From NCBI GenBank assembly GCA_013205585.1, contig JABMML010000167.1, positions 1-5,089 on the forward strand: DNA of 5,089 nucleotides. The letters run 5' to 3'. The translations under genes and the position numbers were made by a program. The DNA is from Chitinophagaceae bacterium (lineage in GTDB: Bacteria; Bacteroidota; Bacteroidia; Chitinophagales; Chitinophagaceae). Of this stretch, positions 1 through 5,089 are shown piece after piece; position 1 is the first letter of the stretch, and each line of letters begins with the position of its first letter. The notes beneath the pieces were generated by a model, which was not told the DNA's origin, did no database searches, and saw only the letters and a program-made list of their open reading frames with translations.

Positions 1-6
1 AAAACC

Positions 7-14
7 TAACTTTG
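7..14 (+). promoter_or_regulatory. Bacteroidota-type -7 promoter box of rsmA
   Basis: The octamer TAACTTTG matches the known Bacteroidota -7 consensus TAnnTTTG at every fixed position. Only four bases separate it from the rsmA ATG, so a transcript starting the usual few bases after the box would begin at or next to the start codon and have almost no leader. The matching -33 TTG would lie before the window and cannot be checked. The function is inferred from consensus and position. Confidence 0.6.
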
Positions 15-18
15 CCTC

Positions 19-780
19 ATGCAATACACGCTAAAAAAATCATTGGGGCAGCATTTTCTAAATGACGCTCAAGTTTGTAAGGATATTCAGGCAGTATTGT
101 TGGCGCAACCTATTGAGAGGTTGCTTGAAGTAGGCCCTGGAGCAGGAGCTTTAACAAAGTATATTCAAGACATTCCAACGCAGTCATTTAAAGCCATTGA
201 ATTAGACCGAGAAAAAGTAGCTTTTTTAAGCAGTGAATACCCCGCATTAAAAGACAAATTAATACTTGCCGATATTTTGGAGGCGTCCATTCCCTTTGAC
301 AACGAGTTTGTGGTAGTAGGTAATTTTCCTTATAATATTTCTACGCAAATTGTATTTAAAATTTTACAGTGGAAAGAGCAAGTGCCCATGATGGTGGGTA
401 TGTTTCAAAAAGAAGTGGCAGAAAGAATTGCTGCCAAGCCTAATTCAAAGGCTTATGGAATATTAAGTGTATTAACACAGGCATTTTACGATGTTACTTA
501 TTTATTTGATGTACCGCCCACAGCATTTACCCCGCCTCCTAAAGTAATGAGTGGTGTGATAAAACTTTCTCGAAAAGATAATTTTCCGAAATTTGTTTCT
601 GAAAAACTATTTTATCATATTGTTAAAATGGCATTTGGGCAAAGAAGAAAAATGTTAAGAAATCCATTAAAGCCTTATTTTAGCGCAGCGCAATTACAGG
701 ATCCGCTATTTACCAAAAGAGCTGAAAACCTTACCTACGAAGACTATGCGGCCTTAACTTTTAAAATGCATATTGAATAA
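19..780 (+). CDS. rsmA: 16S rRNA (adenine1518-N6/adenine1519-N6)-dimethyltransferase RsmA (KsgA)
   Basis: The enzyme transfers four methyl groups from S-adenosylmethionine to two adjacent adenines near the 3' end of 16S rRNA, late in small-subunit assembly in the cytoplasm. The 253-residue protein is near the usual family length and appears complete. Visible motifs in order are the N-terminal KKSLGQHFLND (residues 6-16), the SAM-binding loop LEVGPGAGALT (36-46), the acidic ELD after strand 2 (61-63), ADILE (84-88), the catalytic motif IV GNFPYNIS (101-108), VPPTAFTPPPKV (165-176) and the C-terminal FGQRRKMLRNPLK (206-218). NFPYN replaces the NLPYN of proteobacterial enzymes, as I recall for Bacteroidota. 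The ATG is chosen because the family motif begins at residue 6. There is no Shine-Dalgarno sequence, and a -7 box sits four bases upstream. The next gene starts one base after the stop, which implies co-transcription. The identification is secure. Confidence 0.97.
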   Translation: MQYTLKKSLGQHFLNDAQVCKDIQAVLLAQPIERLLEVGPGAGALTKYIQDIPTQSFKAIELDREKVAFLSSEYPALKDKLILADILEASIPFDNEFVVVGNFPYNISTQIVFKILQWKEQVPMMVGMFQKEVAERIAAKPNSKAYGILSVLTQAFYDVTYLFDVPPTAFTPPPKVMSGVIKLSRKDNFPKFVSEKLFYHIVKMAFGQRRKMLRNPLKPYFSAAQLQDPLFTKRAENLTYEDYAALTFKMHIE

Positions 781-781
781 G

Positions 782-1711
782 ATGGCTTTGAAAATAATTA
801 TAACAGCACCCGTGCATCCTTTTTTATTGGATACTTTGAAAGAAAAAGGATATACCACTCAATACGAACCCACTATTAGCTATGAAGCCTTAATGGATTG
901 TATTGATACGGCTAATGGATTAATTGTAACTACGCGTTTAAAAATAGATGCCACTATTTTAGCAAAAGCCAATCAACTAAAATGGATTGGGCGCATAGGA
1001 AGTGGGATGGAATTAATTGACACTGAATTTGCAGTAACTAAAAATATACTATGTGTAAGTAGCCCTGAGGGAAATAGAACCACGGTTGGAGAACATGCCC
1101 TAGGTTTATTATTAAGTTTAATGAACCGCATTCATAGTGCTTATACAGAAGTGAGAGAAGGTAAGTGGATTCGTGATGCCAATAGAGCAGATGAGCTTAC
1201 AGGAAAAACCGTGGGTATTATTGGCTTGGGAAATACCGGCGCTGCTTTTGCAAAAGTATTATCTGGATTTGATGTAGAAATTTTAGCACACGATATTTAT
1301 AAAACAGGATTTGAGACAGCTCAAATAAAGGCAGCAAGCCTTAAAATGATTCAAGAAAAAGCGGATGTCATTAGCTTGCATTTACCTCTTAACGCCCTCA
1401 CAAATTATTATGCCAATGAAGCCTTTTTTAAGGGCCTTCAAAAGAAGCCCTACTTTATAAGTACTTGCAGAGGGGCCGTTACCGATGCCAACGCTTTGTT
1501 AAAAGCATTGCAAAATCAGCAAATTAGAGGGGCTGGTATTGATGTGCTAGAAAAAGAGCCCATTAGCCTTCATACAAGCCAAGAAAAGGCTGTCTTAGAA
1601 GCACTTATGATGTATCCTAATTTCATATTAACCCCCCATATTGCAGGCTATAGTCACGAAGCCTACTATAAAATGTCTAAAGTTCTATTGGAAAAATTAG
1701 GTATCATTTAA
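782..1711 (+). CDS. NAD-dependent D-isomer-specific 2-hydroxyacid dehydrogenase, SerA-like, substrate unknown
   Basis: This is a 309-residue cytoplasmic oxidoreductase interconverting a 2-hydroxyacid and its 2-ketoacid with NAD(H). The Rossmann motif TVGIIGLGNTG spans residues 143-153, followed by a likely ribose-binding Asp at 171 (AHDIY). The family's catalytic triad is visible as Arg230 (STCRG), Glu259 (DVLEKEP) and His286 (LTPHIAG). The segment GRIGSGMELID (70-80) and NRTTVGEHALGLLLSL (98-113) resemble phosphoglycerate dehydrogenase, but the usual DN after the glycine loop is replaced by ME. There is no C-terminal ACT domain, so serine feedback like that of E. coli SerA is not expected. 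The ATG at 782 is preferred over an upstream in-frame TTG at 773 that would overlap rsmA. The single-base gap after the rsmA stop suggests translational coupling. The terminator at 1735-1771 probably ends this transcript. 3-Phosphoglycerate or 4-phosphoerythronate are possible substrates, and neither is proven. Confidence 0.9.
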   Translation: MALKIIITAPVHPFLLDTLKEKGYTTQYEPTISYEALMDCIDTANGLIVTTRLKIDATILAKANQLKWIGRIGSGMELIDTEFAVTKNILCVSSPEGNRTTVGEHALGLLLSLMNRIHSAYTEVREGKWIRDANRADELTGKTVGIIGLGNTGAAFAKVLSGFDVEILAHDIYKTGFETAQIKAASLKMIQEKADVISLHLPLNALTNYYANEAFFKGLQKKPYFISTCRGAVTDANALLKALQNQQIRGAGIDVLEKEPISLHTSQEKAVLEALMMYPNFILTPHIAGYSHEAYYKMSKVLLEKLGII

Positions 1712-1722
1712 GCAATATTTTA

Positions 1723-1730
1723 TATCTTTG
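1723..1730 (+). promoter_or_regulatory. Probable -7 promoter box for the greA leader
   Basis: TATCTTTG is a full match to the Bacteroidota -7 consensus TAnnTTTG and lies in the gap between the dehydrogenase and greA. No clear -33 TTG is present at the usual distance; only a weak TTAG at 1697-1700 is close. No other -7-like octamer is visible between here and the greA ATG, so this is the best candidate greA promoter. The expected start site falls near 1735, at the base of the terminator hairpin. Confidence 0.5.
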
Positions 1731-1734
1731 TACC

Positions 1735-1771
1735 ATGCAACGCCTCACTTATGTGGCGTTGTATTTTTTTT
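1735..1771 (+). terminator. Intrinsic terminator between the dehydrogenase and greA, possible greA leader attenuator
   Basis: Bases 1735-1744 (ATGCAACGCC) pair with 1755-1764 (GGCGTTGTAT) to form a ten-base-pair stem containing one G-U pair around a ten-base loop. The inner seven pairs (CAACGCC/GGCGTTG) are perfect. An unbroken run of eight T at 1764-1771 follows at once, the classic form of a Rho-independent terminator for plus-strand transcription. It lies 23 bases after the dehydrogenase stop and 17 before greA. It would end the rsmA transcript, but because a -7 box precedes it, it could also stop most transcripts heading into greA. Confidence 0.85.
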
Positions 1772-1788
1772 ATTACTAAACTAAGCAT

Positions 1789-2265
1789 ATGAGCGATACT
1801 ACAGTATATGTCACCCAAGATACTTTTGATAAAATGCGTGAGCAATTACAAAAGATGAAGTCGGTAGAGCGTCCGGCTGCTTCTAGAGCTATTGGAGAAG
1901 CAAGAGAAAAAGGGGACTTAAAAGAGAATGCCGAATACGATTCTGCTAAAGAAGCACAAGGAATGTTGGAAGCAAAAATTAAACAATTGGAAGCAGCTAT
2001 TTCCAATGCTAAAATAGTAGATACAAGTACCATTGATACAAGTAAGGTAACTATTTTAACGAAGGTGACTATTACCAATCAGGCTACTAAAAAAACAATG
2101 ACCTATCAACTAGTGGGAGAAAAGGAAGCCGATTTAAAAGCTGGTAAAATTTCTGCTTCTTCACCTATTGGAAAAGGGTTGATTGGTAAAAAAGTAGGAG
2201 AGCTTGCAGAAATTCAAGCGCCTAATGGTGTGATGAAATTTGTAGTAGATAATATTACCATCTAA
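1789..2265 (+). CDS. greA: Transcription elongation factor GreA
   Basis: GreA enters the secondary channel of backtracked RNA polymerase and stimulates cleavage of the extruded RNA 3' end so that elongation resumes. The 158-residue length matches the family. Residues 1-75 form the N-terminal coiled-coil finger. Its tip carries GDLKENAEY (42-50), where Asp43 and Glu46 correspond to the acidic pair that coordinates the catalytic metal in E. coli GreA. The C-terminal FKBP-like domain shows ISASSPIGKGLIGKKVGE (121-138), close to the family's ISxxSPLxxALIGK signature. The start gives the expected N-terminus, with no Shine-Dalgarno sequence but an A-rich stretch upstream. The gene is preceded by a terminator hairpin and a -7 box upstream of that, which suggests leader control. 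A HIT-family gene follows after 37 bases with no terminator between them, so the two are probably co-transcribed. Confidence 0.97.
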   Translation: MSDTTVYVTQDTFDKMREQLQKMKSVERPAASRAIGEAREKGDLKENAEYDSAKEAQGMLEAKIKQLEAAISNAKIVDTSTIDTSKVTILTKVTITNQATKKTMTYQLVGEKEADLKAGKISASSPIGKGLIGKKVGELAEIQAPNGVMKFVVDNITI

Positions 2266-2302
2266 ATTATCTTCTAATTATTTTCTTAAATAAATAAAAG
2301 CC

Positions 2303-2692
2303 ATGACCCTTTTTTCAAAAATCATCAATGGCGATATTCCATCCTATAAAATTGCAGAGTCAGAAAAGTTTTATGCTTTTTTAGATATTTTTCCTTTGCA
2401 AAAAGGCCACACCTTAATTGTGCCTAAAATAGAAGTAGATAAAATATTTGAACTGCCAGATGCTTATCTAAGTGAATTATTAATATTCGCCAAGCCCGTT
2501 GCAGCAGCCATTGAAAAAAGTTTTCCTTGTAATAGAGTGGGTATGGTTACGGTAGGCTTAGAAGTGCCTCATGCCCATTTGCATTTAATACCCATTAATG
2601 CGGCTGCTGATATGGAATTCTCACAGCCCAAACTTTCTTTAAGTACAGAAGAATTTAAAGCTATTCAAGATTTAATTCTAAGTAAATTATAA
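2303..2692 (+). CDS. HIT-family (histidine triad) nucleotide-binding hydrolase
   Basis: HIT proteins of this size are cytoplasmic dimers that hydrolyse nucleoside phosphoramidates, aminoacyl-adenylates or dinucleoside polyphosphates through a covalent nucleotidyl-histidine intermediate. The 129-residue protein begins with the usual LFSKIINGDIPSYKI (3-17), continues with FLDIFPLQKGHTLIVPK (26-42), and carries the triad HAHLHLIP at residues 90-97. His90, His92 and His94 form the triad, and the middle one is the expected nucleophile. The N-terminal zinc-binding cysteines of some HIT proteins are absent. The physiological substrate cannot be read from the sequence. The ATG is preceded by an A-rich stretch (AATAAAAG), typical of Bacteroidota starts. 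The gene lies 37 bases after greA in the same direction, and pairing with greA recurs in this phylum as far as I recall. The family call is firm and the specific activity is not. Confidence 0.95.
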   Translation: MTLFSKIINGDIPSYKIAESEKFYAFLDIFPLQKGHTLIVPKIEVDKIFELPDAYLSELLIFAKPVAAAIEKSFPCNRVGMVTVGLEVPHAHLHLIPINAAADMEFSQPKLSLSTEEFKAIQDLILSKL

Positions 2693-2735
2693 ATTAATAC
2701 TGCTTTATTTATTTACATTTTAAGCAAGTCTTCCA

Positions 2736-2751
2736 ATATAAATATTTATAT
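2736..2751. repeat. Perfect 16-base A/T palindrome in the convergent gap
   Basis: ATATAAATATTTATAT reads identically on both strands and lies between the converging ends of the HIT gene and ruvC. It contains no G or C and no T-run follows it, so it would be a weak hairpin rather than a convincing terminator. A nearby short inverted pair (TGCTT at 2701-2705 and AAGCA at 2722-2726) is also weak. No good terminator for either gene is visible in bases 2693-2776. In DNA this AT-rich such a palindrome may be chance. Confidence 0.3.
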
Positions 2752-2776
2752 ACTAGTTTCTGTATTACTATGTTTC

Positions 2777-3361
2777 CTACTTTTTTAGGCGCTCTGGATT
2801 TTTAGTAAGAAAGGCCTCCCAACTATTGGCTTTTTTAGAAGACTTTTTTCCTTTTACAATTTTTGAAGTAGGCAGTATTAAACCGCTAATTTGATAATGA
2901 TGACAGAGGGCAACGCCAAGGGCATCGGTGGCATCGTAGTACTTTGGTTGTTTTTTTATAGATAAAATACGCTCCAACATTTTCCAAATCATTTCTTTAT
3001 CGGCATTGCCATTACCCGTAATGGATTGCTTCACTTTTTTAGGTGCATATTCGGTCACGGGAATTTTAAAATGCATGGCCGCTGCAATGGCCACACCTTG
3101 CGCACGGCCTAGCTTTAACATACTCTGTATATTCTTGCCAAAAAATGGAGCTTCAATGGCAAAATGCGTGGGTTGATAAGTTTCTATTAATTCAATGATT
3201 CTAGCATGTATCATTTGAAGCCTTGCATAAATATCTTTTTCTTTGGTCATTTTTAATACATCCATCATGACTAGGGCAGGCTTAGGCCCCCCTTTTAAAA
3301 TTGCATACCCTAGTATTTGGGTACCTGGATCAATTCCTAAAATAATGGGTGTTTTTGACAT
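2777..3361 (-). CDS. ruvC: Crossover junction endodeoxyribonuclease RuvC
   Basis: RuvC is the dimeric resolvase that, with the RuvAB motor, cuts Holliday junctions during homologous recombination and fork repair. The protein of 194 residues is slightly longer than the common 170-190. The four acidic catalytic residues of the RNase H-like fold are present: Asp11 in ILGIDPGT (8-14), Glu70 in AIEAPFFGKN (68-77), and Asp143 and Asp146 in YYDATDALGVALCHH (141-155). The segment KLGRAQGVAIAAA (83-95) and the basic loop YAPKKVKQSITGNGNADK (105-122) are also typical. The start is placed at the ATG ending at 3361 because family members begin a few residues before the IDPGT motif; longer in-frame starts at 3385 (ATG) or 3409 (TTG) would add an atypical tail. 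The last 30 residues are lysine-rich (KGKKSSKK at 170-177). The gene is divergent from the membrane protein and convergent with the HIT gene. Confidence 0.95.
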   Translation of the reverse strand: MSKTPIILGIDPGTQILGYAILKGGPKPALVMMDVLKMTKEKDIYARLQMIHARIIELIETYQPTHFAIEAPFFGKNIQSMLKLGRAQGVAIAAAMHFKIPVTEYAPKKVKQSITGNGNADKEMIWKMLERILSIKKQPKYYDATDALGVALCHHYQISGLILPTSKIVKGKKSSKKANSWEAFLTKNPERLKK

Positions 3362-3367
3362 GCACAA

Positions 3368-3375
3368 TAAAGTTA
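3368..3375 (-). promoter_or_regulatory. Possible -7 promoter box of ruvC
   Basis: Read on the minus strand this is TAACTTTA, one mismatch (last base) from the TAnnTTTG consensus. It lies six bases before the chosen ruvC ATG. No TTG is found at the standard -33 distance, so support is limited to the partial match and the position. Confidence 0.3.
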
Positions 3376-3395
3376 CATATATCATAGCAAATTCC

Positions 3396-3403
3396 GAACT
3401 TTG
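3396..3403 (+). promoter_or_regulatory. Possible -7 promoter box of the membrane protein gene
   Basis: GAACTTTG differs from TAnnTTTG only at the first base and ends five bases before the ATG at 3409, the same arrangement as at rsmA. No TTG is seen at about 19-21 bases upstream, so the call rests on similarity and spacing. Confidence 0.35.
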
Positions 3404-3408
3404 GGGCA

Positions 3409-4326
3409 ATGAATCAAGAGCGCTTCAAAAAAATAAGAACCACCCTTAATAATTCTATTGGATTTATTTTATTCCTTGTATGCGCAGTGGCTATTTATAA
3501 TAAAGTAGCTTCTAATGATAACCTAAATGAATTTGGAGATCAAATCAAGCAACAATTTTATACTATTGGCTTTTTTCAATGGGCTGTCTTAATTATCTTA
3601 TTTGTTTTAAATTATTTAATGGAATCCATTAAATGGAAGTTGGTGCTAGCTGAATTAAATCCTACTTCTATTTTAAAATCGTTTAAATCTGTTTTAGTAG
3701 GCCAGGCTTTCGCCTTTTTTACCCCCGCTAGATCCGGCGATTATGTGGGTAGAATTTTATTCTTAGCACCAGGTAATAAATTAAAAGGGCTGGCTCAAAT
3801 GGCTTGGGCCTCTTATGCGCAGTTATTAATTACTTTATTTTTTGGAAGCATTGGTCTATTTTATAACCTACCTTTTTTGCCTTGGCTAAAATGGATGGGT
3901 CCTTTTATTGTAGCTGCTGCCTGGGTCATTTATTTTCATCCAGGTAATTTTACAGGCTGGCTAAAAAAATTATCCTTATTGCAAATTAAAACTAAATTAA
4001 AGGGGCAATTGCTCTTATTTGCTTTTTTAAAATATTGCGTTTTTATACTACAATATACCTGGGTGGTTAAAATATTTAATATCCCTATTGGCATACTGGA
4101 CCTTTGGGTGGCCTTATCGGTCTTGTTTTTTTGTTTAAGTCTTATTCCATCCATTGCTTTAACAGATGTAGTGATAAGAGGGCAGCTCATTGTTTTATTA
4201 TTAAGTCCTTTTTATGACAATAGTTTAATGCTTATTTGCGTAAGTACTATCATATGGTCTGTTAATTTTTTATTACCTGCTATAATTGGTTCTATTCTAT
4301 TAATAAATTACAGGATAAAGCAATAA
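3409..4326 (+). CDS. Multi-pass membrane protein, lysylphosphatidylglycerol synthase TM / UPF0104 (flippase-like) family
   Basis: The 305-residue protein is largely hydrophobic and lies in the inner membrane. Likely membrane segments by eye are about residues 16-31, 54-71, 93-105, 133-152, 163-177, 201-222, 228-249, 256-268 and 273-300, though exact borders need prediction. A family-type motif GQAFAFFTPARSGDYVGR spans 98-115; the glutamate common after the second glycine in this family is Asp111 here. A second conserved segment, ALTDVVIRG (250-258), matches the LTDxxVRG pattern of Bacteroidota members. The domain corresponds to the integral-membrane part of MprF-like proteins, which moves aminoacylated lipids across the membrane, but there is no synthase domain, so the lipid or glycan substrate is unknown. 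The start follows a -7-like box by five bases. The gene diverges from ruvC and is followed after 53 bases by a DUF3108 gene. The family assignment is from memory of motifs. Confidence 0.8.
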   Translation: MNQERFKKIRTTLNNSIGFILFLVCAVAIYNKVASNDNLNEFGDQIKQQFYTIGFFQWAVLIILFVLNYLMESIKWKLVLAELNPTSILKSFKSVLVGQAFAFFTPARSGDYVGRILFLAPGNKLKGLAQMAWASYAQLLITLFFGSIGLFYNLPFLPWLKWMGPFIVAAAWVIYFHPGNFTGWLKKLSLLQIKTKLKGQLLLFAFLKYCVFILQYTWVVKIFNIPIGILDLWVALSVLFFCLSLIPSIALTDVVIRGQLIVLLLSPFYDNSLMLICVSTIIWSVNFLLPAIIGSILLINYRIKQ

Positions 4327-4379
4327 TTTTACAGTAGTCTCCCCAACAAATAAACAACCCCAAAAAGTAAACAACTAAG

Positions 4380-5089
4380 ATGCATTTTCTATTTCTTTTA
4401 TTCTCTTTTTTCACCTTTTTACCAAGCAATGATAAAGGATTATGTAATTTAAATAATACTGCCTTTAATGCTGGGGAGAAAATTAGTTATACTATTTATT
4501 ATAATGTCATTGGACTTTATGTAAATGCTGGTAAAACCGATTTTACGGTTCAGTCCACTAGCTTTAATGATAATGATGCATTTACTTTTACCGCTACAGG
4601 AAAATCCAACTCAAAATATGATTGGATATTCAAAGTAAGGGATAAGTATGAATCGGTGGTGGACGCTAAAACCTTACTGCCTTATCAATTTACAAGACAA
4701 ATAAACGAAGGCTCTTTTCATAAAAAGGAAATGGTGAATTTTAATCAAAAAGCCAGAACGGCTAGTACCGAAGCCGAAGTATATAAAACATCAGAGTGCA
4801 CTTTTGATGTGGTGAGTGCTATTTATGCTGCCAGGAATTTCAATTATTCAAATTTAGCCATCAATGATAAAATTTATCTTAATTTTTTCCTAGATAAAAG
4901 TTTAAATCCTTCCTATTTTAAGTATTTAGGCAAAGAAGTGATAACTACTAAGTATGGAAAATTTAAAGTTATTAAATTAGCACCCTTGTTATTAAAGGGC
5001 AGTATGTTTGAAGGAGGAGAAAAAATGACTATCTGGGTCACAGACGATGAAAACCATATACCCGTTCGTATTGAAACGCCCATTGTGGT
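4380..5089 (+). CDS. DUF3108 domain-containing secreted or periplasmic protein, C-terminus beyond the window
   Basis: The frame is open from the ATG at 4380 to the window edge and gives 236 residues without a stop, so the 3' end is missing. The N-terminus is strongly hydrophobic (residues 3-14, rich in Phe and Leu) and looks like an export signal, although it lacks the usual lysine or arginine. No convincing lipobox is seen around Cys22. The body fits DUF3108: NAGEKISYTIYYNVIGLYVNAG (30-51), YESVVDAKTLLPYQFTRQINEG (90-111), DVVSAIYAARN (143-153) and GGEKMTIWVTDDENHIPVRIE (212-232). These resemble the beta-rich envelope proteins of this group, whose biochemical role I do not know. A TAA codon 12 bases upstream in frame (4368-4370) fixes the start. 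The leader is A/C-rich, and the gene probably shares the transcript of the membrane protein before it. The assignment rests on remembered family patterns. Confidence 0.8.
   Translation, partial: MHFLFLLFSFFTFLPSNDKGLCNLNNTAFNAGEKISYTIYYNVIGLYVNAGKTDFTVQSTSFNDNDAFTFTATGKSNSKYDWIFKVRDKYESVVDAKTLLPYQFTRQINEGSFHKKEMVNFNQKARTASTEAEVYKTSECTFDVVSAIYAARNFNYSNLAINDKIYLNFFLDKSLNPSYFKYLGKEVITTKYGKFKVIKLAPLLLKGSMFEGGEKMTIWVTDDENHIPVRIETPIV

Noticed and set aside
773..781. TTG start that would extend the dehydrogenase by three residues into rsmA
   Set aside because: The ATG at 782 is one base after the rsmA stop, gives a normal family N-terminus (MALKIIITAP), and needs no rare start codon.
1776..2078. 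Open frame on the minus strand opposite greA
   Set aside because: It is the antisense of a clearly conserved greA, and its product resembles no family I know.
2736..2751. A/T palindrome as a bidirectional terminator for the HIT gene and ruvC
   Set aside because: The stem contains only A-T pairs and has no adjacent T-run, so it would be too weak for a confident terminator call.
3362..3409. Longer ruvC N-terminus starting at 3409 (TTG) or 3385 (ATG)
   Set aside because: RuvC proteins begin only a few residues before the IDPGT motif. The extension would overlap the possible promoter boxes and has no family resemblance.
3243..3449. Plus-strand open frame across the ruvC start and the membrane protein start
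   Set aside because: It overlaps two well-supported genes in other frames and shows no recognisable domain.
3936..4190. Minus-strand open frame within the membrane protein gene
   Set aside because: It is antisense to conserved membrane segments, with no family features.
1..5089. Mobile element, CRISPR array, toxin-antitoxin or defence system
   Set aside because: No direct repeat array, transposase, integrase, tRNA-linked site or small toxin-like pair is visible, and all genes fit a chromosomal core region of uniform base composition.

Overview
The window looks like ordinary chromosomal DNA from a Bacteroidota bacterium, possibly of the Chitinophagia/Sphingobacteriia type. The evidence is AT-rich sequence, starts without Shine-Dalgarno motifs but often with A-rich upstream stretches, promoter boxes close to the phylum's TAnnTTTG -7 consensus, and proteins with Bacteroidota-style motifs (for example NFPYN in RsmA). 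The phylum call is inference from these features, and I cannot name a genus. No tRNA, rRNA, CRISPR array, insertion sequence or phage gene is visible, and no gene-free stretch exceeds 300 bases.

Layout. Bases 1-18 hold a -7 promoter box directly before rsmA (16S rRNA dimethyltransferase, 19-780). One base after the rsmA stop begins an NAD-dependent 2-hydroxyacid dehydrogenase of unknown substrate (782-1711), almost certainly in the same transcript. The gap 1712-1788 holds a second perfect -7 box followed by a strong intrinsic terminator, and then greA (1789-2265) and a HIT-family protein (2303-2692) run as a likely pair. Converging on them from the right is ruvC on the minus strand (2777-3361). 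Its start is divergent from a multi-pass membrane protein of the LPG-synthase-TM/UPF0104 type (3409-4326). After 53 bases comes a DUF3108 protein (4380 onward) that is still open at the window edge.

How the genes work together. Most are housekeeping genes: ribosome maturation (RsmA), rescue of backtracked RNA polymerase (GreA), nucleotide hydrolysis (HIT) and Holliday junction resolution (RuvC). The membrane protein and the DUF3108 protein form the least characterised pair and may act together at the cell envelope.

The most interesting signal is regulatory. The only recognisable promoter for greA lies upstream of a terminator hairpin, so greA may be controlled by termination in its own leader. 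Several starts also lie only 4-6 bases after a -7-like box, which suggests leaderless mRNAs. I found no clear novel multi-gene system such as a defence or mobile island.
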